This document shows, in pieces, positions 1-7,550 of a DNA stretch of 64,000 nt (position 1 is the first letter of the stretch; each line of letters starts with the position of its first letter). The stretch comes from Mycolicibacterium elephantis DSM 44368 (GTDB lineage: Bacteria; Actinomycetota; Actinomycetes; Mycobacteriales; Mycobacteriaceae): contig NZ_ATDN01000045.1 of assembly GCF_004014805.1 (NCBI RefSeq), forward strand, positions 62,001-126,000. Direction: 5' to 3'. The notes under the pieces were generated by a model. That model did no database searches, was not told the DNA's origin, and saw only the letters and a list, made by a program, of their open reading frames with translations. A program made the translations under genes and the position numbers.

Positions 1-687
1 GCCGACGAAGGGTGGTCCTCGGCGGAAGTGTTCTCACGCGCCTTCCGGCGCACTTTCGGTGTGCCGCCGTCACGCGCGACCGAACTACCGTTCCGCATCC
101 CCGCGCCCAACGGCCTGCATTTCCATCCGCCCCACTCACTGTGGCTGGACGGCGACGGGAACACCAAGGAGCCCGACATCTCTCAACTGATGGTGGCGCA
201 CGACGTCGCCGACACCACGTACCTGATCAACCAGGCCACCCAGCTGTCCAACAGCCAATGGAGAGAACCGATTTCACCGGGACAGGTCGTCCTCGACTGG
301 GACGGTCCGGAGCCCAGCGTCGGCGCAGTCCTCGGCACCATCGTGTGGACCAAGCAGGTCTGGCTGGCCACGATCGATGGCCGCGACTTCCCCGATCGCA
401 CACCGACACAACCGGACGCAACCACACCGGAGGAACTAGCGGCCCACCATGAGGAAATCGGAAAGCGTTGGACGGACATGGTTTCGGAGTACACCGCCGA
501 GGGCAGGCTGGGCGACACCATCATCGACGCGCTCTGTGATCCGCCGGAGTCCTTCCAGCTGTACGGCATCGTCGCGCATGTGCTCACCTACTCCGTGCAC
601 CGACGCGAACTGGCACGCCAGATGCTGGCACGCCACGGCGTGAGCACCCACCGCGGCGATCCGCTCGAATGGATGAGAGGCAACTGA
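1..687 (+). CDS. AraC-type HTH / DinB-like protein, C-terminal part (start lies outside the window)
   Basis: The reading frame is open to the left edge, so the gene is cut by the window. The first visible residues (GWSSAEVFSRAFRRTFG) look like the last recognition helix of an AraC-family DNA-binding domain. The remaining ~200 residues contain a stretch near the end (HVLTYSVHRRELARQML) typical of DinB-like four-helix domains, where histidines often bind a metal. The stop is followed after one base by the GTG of the dihydrofolate-reductase-fold gene, so the two are probably co-transcribed. The AraC assignment rests on about 20 residues; the DinB-like assignment is by motif only. Target genes and substrate are unknown. 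Confidence 0.7.
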   Translation, partial: ADEGWSSAEVFSRAFRRTFGVPPSRATELPFRIPAPNGLHFHPPHSLWLDGDGNTKEPDISQLMVAHDVADTTYLINQATQLSNSQWREPISPGQVVLDWDGPEPSVGAVLGTIVWTKQVWLATIDGRDFPDRTPTQPDATTPEELAAHHEEIGKRWTDMVSEYTAEGRLGDTIIDALCDPPESFQLYGIVAHVLTYSVHRRELARQMLARHGVSTHRGDPLEWMRGN

Positions 688-688
688 C

Positions 689-1210
689 GTGGCGACCGTG
701 TACTACACCGCGTCCAGCCTGGACGGCTACATCGTCGATGAGTCCGACAGCCTGGACTGGCTGACCTCGCGCGACATCGACCAGGCCGGGCCGTTCAACT
801 ACGACACCTTCATCAAATCCATCGGCGCAATCGTGATGGGATCGGCCACCTACGAGTGGATCGTGAAAAACCAACCAGGTCAATGGATGTACCAGCAGCC
901 GAGCTGGGTGCTGACCAGCCGTCCCCACATTGTGGTCGACGGCCATCCGGTGCAGACGTACCACGGCGGCGTCACCGAGTTACACCCGACGCTGGTGTCC
1001 GCCGCCGACGGCAAGGACGTGTGGGTGGTGGGCGGCGGCAATGTTGCCGCGCAGTTCGTCGCGGAAGGTCTGATCGACGAGATGATCGTCAGCTACGCGC
1101 CGTGTTCGCTCGGCGGCGGCTCACGTGTGCTGCCGATCCGGTCGGAGTGGGTGCTGTCCGAGTCCGCGGTCAACAGGGACTTCGTGTGCGCGCGGTGGCA
1201 CAAGGCCTAG
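689..1210 (+). CDS. Dihydrofolate reductase family protein (RibD C-terminal fold)
   Basis: A 173-residue cytoplasmic protein starting with GTG one base after the preceding stop. It has the fold signature of the RibD C-terminal/DHFR-like family: an N-terminal strand followed by SLDGYI, a central IVMGSATYEW segment, and the nucleotide-binding WVVGGGNVAAQF near residue 110. Family members are NAD(P)H-dependent reductases, but many such paralogues, including those beside AraC/DinB genes, have no known substrate. It is not folA (wrong context and divergent sequence). The 3' end overlaps the convergent TetR gene by four bases. I am confident of the family and not of the reaction. Confidence 0.85.
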   Translation: MATVYYTASSLDGYIVDESDSLDWLTSRDIDQAGPFNYDTFIKSIGAIVMGSATYEWIVKNQPGQWMYQQPSWVLTSRPHIVVDGHPVQTYHGGVTELHPTLVSAADGKDVWVVGGGNVAAQFVAEGLIDEMIVSYAPCSLGGGSRVLPIRSEWVLSESAVNRDFVCARWHKA

Positions 1211-1779
1211 CGGTCGTCCGGAACACCGTGGCGGCGGATGAATTCCCTTGACTTGATCAGGAATTCGACCTGCCGCGCGACGTCTTGCAGCGGATCGACG
1301 CTGCGTGTGGACCGGCAGAGCACCACCGCGCCCTCCAGCGAGGCGATGCACATGATCGACAGCGAGGCCGCTTCGGCCTCGTCGAACCCGTCCGACACGA
1401 ATGCGCGGGTCAGCGCGTCGCGCCAATGGGTGAAGATTCCGCCCGCGATCGAGGTCAGCTGCGGTTCGTCATCGACGGACCCGACCGCCGCGGCGGCGAC
1501 CGGACAGCCGGCGGTGAAGTCACTTTTGACGAGCAGCTGTTCCCAGAACTCGACGAATTGCCGGACCAGGTACATCCCGCCGTTGGTGGCCGCGTCATCC
1601 ATCACCTCGGTGATCGCGTCACCGGCGTACTGCAGCGCTTCGGTCAGGATCTGGTTTCGGCCACCGGGGAAGTGGTAGTAGACCGAACCGCGCGGCGCAC
1701 CGCTGCGGGCCAGCACCTCGTCGATCGTGACGCCTGCGACCCCGCGCTCACGCAGCACCTCGGCGGCGCTGACGAGCAT
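1207..1779 (-). CDS. TetR/AcrR family transcriptional regulator
   Basis: A 190-residue regulator with an N-terminal TetR helix-turn-helix (GVTIDEVLARSGAPRGSVYYHF, about residues 15-37), followed by an all-helical ligand domain of the kind with a conserved GCPV segment. The chosen ATG begins inside the first helix. The frame stays open upstream through a basic stretch (STKSRKPRGSTRTN), so the true start may lie 15-25 codons earlier at a non-ATG codon. It sits upstream of, and divergent from, the acyl-CoA dehydrogenase gene at 2181. The perfect palindrome at 2006-2021 between them is the natural candidate operator. Regulation of that dehydrogenase is inferred from position only. Confidence 0.85.
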   Translation of the reverse strand: MLVSAAEVLRERGVAGVTIDEVLARSGAPRGSVYYHFPGGRNQILTEALQYAGDAITEVMDDAATNGGMYLVRQFVEFWEQLLVKSDFTAGCPVAAAAVGSVDDEPQLTSIAGGIFTHWRDALTRAFVSDGFDEAEAASLSIMCIASLEGAVVLCRSTRSVDPLQDVARQVEFLIKSREFIRRHGVPDDR

Positions 1780-1850
1780 GTTCGTCCGCGTCGAACCGCG
1801 AGGTTTCCGGCTCTTGGTCGAGGTGGCAGACAGCGGTACCTCCAGGGCGG

Positions 1851-1988
1851 TCAGGTTGCCGGCGTCCCCCGCATCGGCGACGGACGCCAGCCGAAGCCGC
1901 GGGTGCCGAAGCGAAAGATTGCCCGACGGCGATCAGGCACACGATACGTGAACCGACGGCCGGCGAAGTTGACCTCAACGATCCACAT
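1851..1988 (-). CDS. Small ORF, 45 residues, no recognised family
   Basis: An ATG at 1988 is preceded by a strong ribosome binding site (GGAGGG, about 6 bases spacing). It encodes 45 residues starting MWIVEVNFAGRRF, rich in Arg and Phe, ending PMRGTPAT. A possible start further upstream (position 2105) would give 84 residues, but it has a less convincing ribosome binding site and would run through the operator palindrome at 2006-2021. I recognise no domain. It lies in the roughly 400-base space between the TetR gene and the acyl-CoA dehydrogenase and would be transcribed away from the dehydrogenase. It could be a small basic protein or a spurious ORF; the ribosome binding site is the main argument for it. 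Confidence 0.4.
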   Translation of the reverse strand: MWIVEVNFAGRRFTYRVPDRRRAIFRFGTRGFGWRPSPMRGTPAT

Positions 1989-2005
1989 CGGGCGCCCTCC
2001 ATTTC

Positions 2006-2021
2006 TATGCTGAATAGCATA
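2006..2021. promoter_or_regulatory. Palindromic operator-like site
   Basis: TATGCT-GAAT-AGCATA: two perfect 6-base arms around a 4-base centre, in the region shared by the divergent TetR side (1207-1988) and the acyl-CoA dehydrogenase (2181). The size and symmetry suit a TetR-type operator. Binding by the neighbouring TetR protein is inference. Confidence 0.5.
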
Positions 2022-2099
2022 AAACGCGCAACACACAATCGCAATTTCGGTATTCCCGTGACAGCAAACCCGCAGTTCATCGGAGAAGGGGCTCAAGCG

Positions 2100-2143
2100 C
2101 CCCAATCCCAGATTATGGGTGATCTCATAATCCGGTATTGGGG
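2100..2143 (+). promoter_or_regulatory. Nested inverted repeat in the leader of the acyl-CoA dehydrogenase gene
   Basis: Outer arms CCCCAAT/ATTGGGG (2100-2106 and 2137-2143) enclose inner arms GATTATG/CATAATC (2111-2117 and 2126-2132), all perfect. Two of the four intervening positions also pair, leaving an 8-base loop. The hairpin ends 37 bases before the ATG at 2181. It could be an attenuator or leader RNA structure, or two overlapping protein sites. There is no U-tract after it, so a plain intrinsic terminator is unlikely. Confidence 0.45.
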
Positions 2144-2180
2144 CTACGCTCAGCTAGGTCCGACGGGGAAGGCGCTGGTC

Positions 2181-3968
2181 ATGGGCCACTACAAGAGCAA
2201 TGTTCGCGATCTCGAGTTCAACCTCTTCGAGGTTCTGGAGCTCGAGAAGGTGCTGGCCAGCCGCGAGCTCGGCGACTTGGCCGCCGATGACGTCCGCGCC
2301 TTGCTGCATGACGCGGCTCGGGAGGCGGAAGGGCCGTTGGCTGAGGCGTTCGCCGACGGTGACCGTCACCCACCGACGTTCGATCCCGCCACGCATTCGG
2401 TGGCGTTGCCGGCGTCGTTCAAGGAGGCTGTCCGGGCATGGCAACGTGGGCCCTGGCTGCGCCTGGGACTACCGGAGGGCATCGGAGGCATCCGCGCGCC
2501 GGCAACGGTGCGATGGGCCGTCAACGAGTTCCTCGTGGGCGGTCAGCCTGCCGCCTTCTTCTACCTGGGCGGTCCGTCGATGATGTCGGTTCTGCACAGC
2601 GAGGGCAATGAGCAGCAACGGCGTTGGGCCAAACTCGCGGTCGACCGCGACTGGGCCGCCACGATGGTGCTCACCGAACCCGATGCGGGTTCAGATGTCG
2701 GCTCGGGTCGCACGAAAGCCGTGCCTCAGCCCGACGGCACCTGGCATCTCGAGGGCGTGAAGCGGTTCATCACCTCGGGTGACTGCGACGACCTGTTCGA
2801 GAACATCGCGCATCTGGTGCTGGCGCGCCCGGTGGGAGCGGGCCCGGGCACCAAGGGGCTGAGCCTGTTCTTCGTGCCGAAGTACCTGCCCGATCCCGAG
2901 TCAGGGGCACCGGGCCCGAGAAACGGGGTGTTCGTGACGGGTCTGGAGCACAAGATGGGCCTGACCGCGTCGGCGACGTGCGAGCTGACCTTCGGCCAGC
3001 ACGGGACGCCGGCGGTGGGCTGGCTGGTCGGTGACGTGCACAAAGGCATCGCGCAGATGTTCAAGATCATGGAATACGCCCGGATGGCGGTGGGCGCCAA
3101 GGCGATCGCCACGCTGTCCACCGGCTACCTGAACGCGTTGGCGTACGCGAAGGCCCAACCGGGTGGTCTCGATGACGCCGAGGTCCGGCGGTCGCTGATG
3201 ACGCAGAAGTCCTTCGCGGAGGGGATGCGGGCGCTGTACCTGTACACCGGTGCGCATCAGGACGCCGCTTCGGCCGCAGTGGTTTCCGGCGCCGACGCGA
3301 CCATGGCGCAGCGCGTCAACGACTTGTTGCTTCCCGTCGTGAAGGGGATGGGATCGGAGCGGTCCTTCCAGTGTCTGTCGGAGTCGCTGCAGCTGCTGGG
3401 CACCGCAGGCTATCTGCAGGATCAACCGATCGAGCAGTACATCCGCGACGCCAAGATCGACTCGCTCTACGAGGGCACCACCGCCATCCAGGCGCAGGAT
3501 CTGTTCTTCCGCAAGATCATCCGCGACGACGGCGGGGCGCTTGGTCACCTCACCGCCCAGATCGTCTCGTTCCTCGAAAGTCCGTCCGCCCGGCCTGAAC
3601 TCACGCAGGGGCGTCGACTGCTCGCGACGGCGCTCGCCGACGTGCAGGCCATGGTCGCGAGCCTGACGGCATACTTCGCGAGGTCGTCCGAGGAGCCCCG
3701 GGAGGCGTATCGCGTCGGGTTGGGCTCGGTGCCGTTCCTGTTGGCCCTGGGTGACCTGCTGGTCGGCTGGCTCCTACTTCGTCAGGCCGAGATCGCGCTG
3801 ACCGCCCTCGACGACGATCCAAGCGACGACGACCGCGCGTTCTACCGCGGAAAGATCGCGGCGGCAGTCTTTTTCGCCAAGAACGTGCTACCGCGGCTGT
3901 CCGCCGAGCGCCGCGTCATCGAGGGTATCGACCTCGCTGTGATGAGCCTGCGCGAAGAAGCCTTCTGA
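2181..3968 (+). CDS. Acyl-CoA dehydrogenase (FadE5-like paralogue)
   Basis: A 595-residue flavoenzyme of the large FadE5-type branch, catalysing alpha,beta-dehydrogenation of acyl-CoA in the cytoplasm. The start MGHYKSNVRDLEFNLFE matches the FadE5 N-terminus almost exactly, which favours the ATG at 2181 over in-frame starts upstream. The FAD/substrate segment MVLTEPDAGSDVG lies near residue 163, RFITSGD follows, and the presumed catalytic Glu sits in LYEGTTAIQAQD near residue 432. It is a clear paralogue of fadE5 at 28216 in this window but shorter by 16 residues, mostly in a loop present in FadE5 around residues 325-340. It stands alone behind its own operator and hairpin leader. Chain-length specificity cannot be read from sequence. 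Confidence 0.9.
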   Translation: MGHYKSNVRDLEFNLFEVLELEKVLASRELGDLAADDVRALLHDAAREAEGPLAEAFADGDRHPPTFDPATHSVALPASFKEAVRAWQRGPWLRLGLPEGIGGIRAPATVRWAVNEFLVGGQPAAFFYLGGPSMMSVLHSEGNEQQRRWAKLAVDRDWAATMVLTEPDAGSDVGSGRTKAVPQPDGTWHLEGVKRFITSGDCDDLFENIAHLVLARPVGAGPGTKGLSLFFVPKYLPDPESGAPGPRNGVFVTGLEHKMGLTASATCELTFGQHGTPAVGWLVGDVHKGIAQMFKIMEYARMAVGAKAIATLSTGYLNALAYAKAQPGGLDDAEVRRSLMTQKSFAEGMRALYLYTGAHQDAASAAVVSGADATMAQRVNDLLLPVVKGMGSERSFQCLSESLQLLGTAGYLQDQPIEQYIRDAKIDSLYEGTTAIQAQDLFFRKIIRDDGGALGHLTAQIVSFLESPSARPELTQGRRLLATALADVQAMVASLTAYFARSSEEPREAYRVGLGSVPFLLALGDLLVGWLLLRQAEIALTALDDDPSDDDRAFYRGKIAAAVFFAKNVLPRLSAERRVIEGIDLAVMSLREEAF

Positions 3969-3972
3969 CTCA

Positions 3973-4032
3973 GCGAGCAGACGCGAAATCCCCTAATTTC
4001 GGTGCAAAAGAGGGGTTTTCACGTCTGCTCGC
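3973..4032. terminator. Bidirectional terminator-like hairpin
   Basis: Two 22-base arms (3973-3994 and 4011-4032) pair with two mismatches around a 16-base loop. They fill the space between the convergent acyl-CoA dehydrogenase (ends 3968) and aldehyde dehydrogenase (ends 4043). One of the two mismatches becomes a G-U pair if transcribed from the minus strand. Confidence 0.7.
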
Positions 4033-4042
4033 GGCAAGAGGG

Positions 4043-5545
4043 TCAGTCCTCCGGGGTGTAGCCGAACGGCAGCAACACGCTCTTGGGCTCGACGTAGGCC
4101 TCGATGCCCTCCGGTCCGTTCTCGCGGCCGATGCCGGAGTTCTTGTAGCCGCCGAACGGGGCGCCGGGATCGAAGGCGTACATGTTCACCGCGTAGGTGC
4201 CGGTGCGGATCTTCGACGCGACCTCGAGGGCCTTCTTGTTGTCGGTGGTCCACACGCTGCCCGCCAGGCCGTACACCGAGTCGTTGGCGATGCGGATCGC
4301 GTCCTCTTCGGTCTCGTAGGGGATGATCGCCAGCACCGGGCCGAAGATCTCCTCCTGGGCGATCGTCATCGAGTTGTCGACGTCGGCGAACACGGTGGGC
4401 TCGACGAACCAGCCCTTGTCCAGCCCCTCGGGACGGCCGCCGCCGGTGACGAGGCGCGCCCCTTCCTCCACACCCTTCTTGATGTAGCTCTCGACGCGGT
4501 CGCGCTGCTTCTCCGAGATCAGCGGCCCGATCGCGGCGTTCGGGTCGTCGGGCAGCCCGACCGGCATCGCGGAGATGAAGTTGGCGACCTTCTCCACGAC
4601 CTCGTCGTACCGCGACCGCGGCGCCAGGATGCGGGTCTGCGCGACGCACGCCTGCCCGCTGTTCATCACGCCCGAGAACCCGAGCATCGGCAGCGTCGCG
4701 TCGAGGTCGGCGTCCTCGAGGATGATCGCGGCGGACTTGCCGCCCAGCTCCAGCGTGCACGGCTTGAGCTTCTCGGCGGCGATCTTGGCGATCTCCTTGC
4801 CGACCGCGGAGCTGCCCGTGAACGTGTACTTGTCCAGCTCCGGGTTGGCCGTCAGCGCGCGCCCGGTCTCCGGGCCGCCCGGCACGATCGACAGCACCCC
4901 TTCGGGCAGACCGGCCTCGGCGAACATCTCGGCCATCGCGAACACCGACAGCGGCGTCTCGGCCGCGGGCTTGAGCACCACGGTGCAGCCGGCCAGCAGC
5001 GCCGGGCCGAGCTTGTTGGCGGCCAGGAAGAACGGCACGTTCCACGCGGTGACGGCGCCGACGACACCGATCGGCTCGCGCACCACCAGGGTCTGGCCGT
5101 AGATGCCGTCGCGGATCTCTTTCCACTGGAACTTGTCGGCCGCGCCCGCGTAGTACTGGAACGCCGACATCGCGGCGCCGTACTGCATCATGTCGACGAT
5201 CGTCTGCGGCTGCCCGGTCTCGGCGGCCAGCAGGTACTTCAGCTCGTCGGCGCGCTCCTCCATCAGCTTGACCGCGGCACCCAGCACCGCGGCCCGCTCC
5301 TGAGGCGACTTGTGCGGCCACGGCCCCTCGTCGAACGCCTTGCGGGCGGCCGCGCAGGCCGCGTTGACGTCTGCCTCCACGGCCAGCGGAACCTTGCCGA
5401 CCAGCTCACCGGTGGCCGGCGAGCGCACCTCGATGACCTCCTTGGACGCCGGCTCGACCCACTTGCCGCCGATGAAGAGTTTGTCCCACTGAGTTCGATG
5501 CGCCGGCTCGCCGGCGGGAGTCTTGGATGCCACGGTCTGCGTCAT
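4043..5545 (-). CDS. NAD(P)+-dependent aldehyde dehydrogenase
   Basis: A 500-residue member of the aldehyde dehydrogenase superfamily, oxidising an aldehyde to a carboxylic acid. Visible signatures are the NAD-binding TGSSAVGKEIA, the catalytic Glu in LELGGKSAAI and the catalytic Cys in MNSGQACVAQTR. The C-terminal PFGGYKNSGIGRENG motif is also present. The ATG at 5545 gives the usual family length; an N-terminal extension to 5878 would overlap the next gene and is rejected. It is the positional equivalent of M. tuberculosis Rv0223c and is probably co-transcribed with the methyltransferase gene 14 bases upstream. The physiological aldehyde is unknown. Confidence 0.93.
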   Translation of the reverse strand: MTQTVASKTPAGEPAHRTQWDKLFIGGKWVEPASKEVIEVRSPATGELVGKVPLAVEADVNAACAAARKAFDEGPWPHKSPQERAAVLGAAVKLMEERADELKYLLAAETGQPQTIVDMMQYGAAMSAFQYYAGAADKFQWKEIRDGIYGQTLVVREPIGVVGAVTAWNVPFFLAANKLGPALLAGCTVVLKPAAETPLSVFAMAEMFAEAGLPEGVLSIVPGGPETGRALTANPELDKYTFTGSSAVGKEIAKIAAEKLKPCTLELGGKSAAIILEDADLDATLPMLGFSGVMNSGQACVAQTRILAPRSRYDEVVEKVANFISAMPVGLPDDPNAAIGPLISEKQRDRVESYIKKGVEEGARLVTGGGRPEGLDKGWFVEPTVFADVDNSMTIAQEEIFGPVLAIIPYETEEDAIRIANDSVYGLAGSVWTTDNKKALEVASKIRTGTYAVNMYAFDPGAPFGGYKNSGIGRENGPEGIEAYVEPKSVLLPFGYTPED

Positions 5546-5559
5546 GTCCGTCACACTAC

Positions 5560-6354
5560 CTACCCGCCGACGAAAGTAGAACCTGTTCCAGTCGGTGGCA
5601 TGAGAACGAGCACCAAGTTGCTGACCAGGAACTCTCGCAGCATCGGGACCCGTGTCATCCACCAGCCCCATCGCGGGTGGTAACGAGGGAAGGCGGCCAG
5701 CAGCGCACCCGTGCCTTGGGCCCATCGCAGGCCGTCGGCCGCCGACACCGCGAACAACGACGAGCCGTAGTTGTTCTTCGGTGCATGGCCGTGCTTGCGG
5801 GTGTAGCGCGCGGCCGCGCGGGCCCCGCCCAGGTAGTGCCAGAGCCCGGTCTCGTGGCCGCCGAACGGGCCCAGCCACACCGTGTACGAGAGCACCGCCA
5901 ACCCACCCGGCCGGGTGACCCGCAGCATCTCAGCGCCCAGCCGCCACGGGTCACGCACATGCTCGGCGACATTGGACGACAGGCAGATGTCGACGCTGGC
6001 GTCGGCGAAGGGCAGCGCCATGCCGGAAGCGCGGAGATACGTCGCGCCGCCGCGGTCGGTCGCGGGGCCTGTGTGCGCCTCGGCGGGGTCGGGCTCCACC
6101 CCGATGTAGTGCATTCCGGCGTCGGCGAAGGCCGCCGCGAAGTAACCGGGTCCACCGCCCACGTCGACCACCGTGCGACCCTCCGGCGCGGTGCCGTGCA
6201 CGCCGCGCCACAGGTCGACGATCATGGTCGCGGTGTCGCGGGCCAGCGCCCCGTAGAAGCGTGCGGGATCGTGTTGCTCGAACCGGAACTCGCTGAGCAG
6301 CCTGATCGACCGTGCCAGCGTCGCGCGCCGGGCCCAGACATCGGTGACGGCCAT
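5560..6354 (-). CDS. Class I SAM-dependent methyltransferase (Rv0224c type)
   Basis: A 264-residue Rossmann-fold methyltransferase. Motif I (VVDVGGGPGYFAAAFADAG) is near residue 62 and the acidic SAM-ribose residue follows in GVEPDP. The motif III/IV region reads SNVAEHVRDPW. The gene starts divergently from the GT4 glycosyltransferase, with only 35 bases between the two starts, so a compact bidirectional promoter must lie there. Its place in an envelope-polysaccharide and mycolate block suggests a cell-wall substrate, but the acceptor is not known and cannot be inferred from sequence. Confidence 0.88.
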   Translation of the reverse strand: MAVTDVWARRATLARSIRLLSEFRFEQHDPARFYGALARDTATMIVDLWRGVHGTAPEGRTVVDVGGGPGYFAAAFADAGMHYIGVEPDPAEAHTGPATDRGGATYLRASGMALPFADASVDICLSSNVAEHVRDPWRLGAEMLRVTRPGGLAVLSYTVWLGPFGGHETGLWHYLGGARAAARYTRKHGHAPKNNYGSSLFAVSAADGLRWAQGTGALLAAFPRYHPRWGWWMTRVPMLREFLVSNLVLVLMPPTGTGSTFVGG

Positions 6355-6389
6355 CCGACCGACGATATCCAGCCGCTACGCTGGCACGG

Positions 6390-7550
6390 ATGTCCGACCG
6401 TCGCGTTCGCTCCGTGTTGCTGCTGTGTTGGCGCGATACCGGTCATCCGCAGGGCGGCGGCAGCGAGGCCTATCTGCAGCGCATCGGGTCGCAACTGGCC
6501 GAGTCGGGCGTGGCGGTGACGCTGCGGACGGCGCATTACCCCGGTGCCGCGCGGCGCGAGACGGTCGACGGCGTGCGGATCAGCCGTGGCGGTGGCCGCT
6601 ACACCGTCTACATCTGGGCCGGGTTGGCGATGGTGCTGGCCCGCATCGGGCTCGGCCCGCTGCGCAAGGTCAGGCCCGATGTGGTGATCGACACCCAGAA
6701 CGGCATCCCGTTCCTCGCGCGGCTGGCCTACGGCCGGCGCGTCGCGGTGCTCGTGCACCACTGCCACCGTGAGCAGTGGCCGGTGGCGGGCCCGGTGATG
6801 GGGCGGGTCGGCTGGTTCGTCGAATCGAAGCTGTCGCCGCGGATGCACCGCCGCAACCAGTACGTCACCGTCTCGCTGCCCTCGGCGCGGGACCTGACCG
6901 GCCTCGGGGTCGACCCGGGCCGGATCGCGGTGGTGCGCAACGGTTTGGACGAGGCACCGCCGCACACGCTCAATGTGCCGCGCTCCGAAGCACCTCGCAT
7001 CGCGGTGCTGTCACGGCTGGTGCCGCACAAACAGATCGAGGACGCGCTGGACGCGATCGCCGAGCTGCGCACGCGGATACCCGACGTGCACATGGACATC
7101 CTCGGCGGCGGCTGGTGGAAGCAGCGGCTCGTCGACCACGCCGCGCTGCTCGGCATCTCCGACGCGGTGACGTTCCACGGCCACGTCGACGACGACGCCA
7201 AACACCATGTGCTGCAACGATGCTGGGTACACGTGCTGCCGTCGCGCAAAGAGGGCTGGGCGTTGGCGGTCACCGAAGCGGGCCAGCACGCGGTGCCCAC
7301 GATCGGCTACCGGTCCTCCGGCGGCCTGACCGATTCGATCATCGACGGCGTCACCGGGCTGCTGGTCGACGACCACGACGAGCTGGTCGACGGTCTCGAA
7401 CAGCTGCTGTCCGATCAGGTGTTGCGCGAACAGCTGGGCGCCAAGGCCCAGGCCCGCAGCGGTGAGTTCTCCTGGCGGCAGAGCGCCGACGCGATGCGGG
7501 TCGTGCTCGACTCGATGCACGCGGGCACCTACGTCAGCGGTGTGGTCTGA
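6390..7550 (+). CDS. GT4-family glycosyltransferase (Rv0225 type)
   Basis: A 386-residue GT-B fold retaining glycosyltransferase. The N-terminal domain begins with a glycine-rich segment (TGHPQGGGSEAYLQ) as in GT4 enzymes. The C-terminal domain starts near residue 205 (RIAVLSRLVPHKQ) and carries the EX7E donor motif as EGWALAVTE near residue 288. It should be cytoplasmic or peripheral on the membrane, using a nucleotide-activated sugar. Donor and acceptor are unknown. The last 17 bases overlap the convergent membrane-protein gene. Synteny with Rv0225, beside genes affecting lipomannan and trehalose mycolates, suggests an envelope role. Confidence 0.9.
   Translation: MSDRRVRSVLLLCWRDTGHPQGGGSEAYLQRIGSQLAESGVAVTLRTAHYPGAARRETVDGVRISRGGGRYTVYIWAGLAMVLARIGLGPLRKVRPDVVIDTQNGIPFLARLAYGRRVAVLVHHCHREQWPVAGPVMGRVGWFVESKLSPRMHRRNQYVTVSLPSARDLTGLGVDPGRIAVVRNGLDEAPPHTLNVPRSEAPRIAVLSRLVPHKQIEDALDAIAELRTRIPDVHMDILGGGWWKQRLVDHAALLGISDAVTFHGHVDDDAKHHVLQRCWVHVLPSRKEGWALAVTEAGQHAVPTIGYRSSGGLTDSIIDGVTGLLVDDHDELVDGLEQLLSDQVLREQLGAKAQARSGEFSWRQSADAMRVVLDSMHAGTYVSGVV

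Noticed and set aside
2007..2180. Upstream ATG giving a 653-residue acyl-CoA dehydrogenase
   Set aside because: The extra 58 residues would be translated through the operator palindrome and hairpin leader, while MGHYKSNVRD at 2181 aligns with the FadE5 N-terminus.
3993..5321. 442-codon minus-strand frame overlapping the aldehyde dehydrogenase
   Set aside because: Alternative frame of the same gene, Arg/Gly/Asp-rich, without motifs.
5527..6519. Long plus-strand frame over the methyltransferase gene
   Set aside because: Shadow frame of the minus-strand methyltransferase, whose motifs are clear; composition is Arg/Gly/His-rich and no domain is visible.
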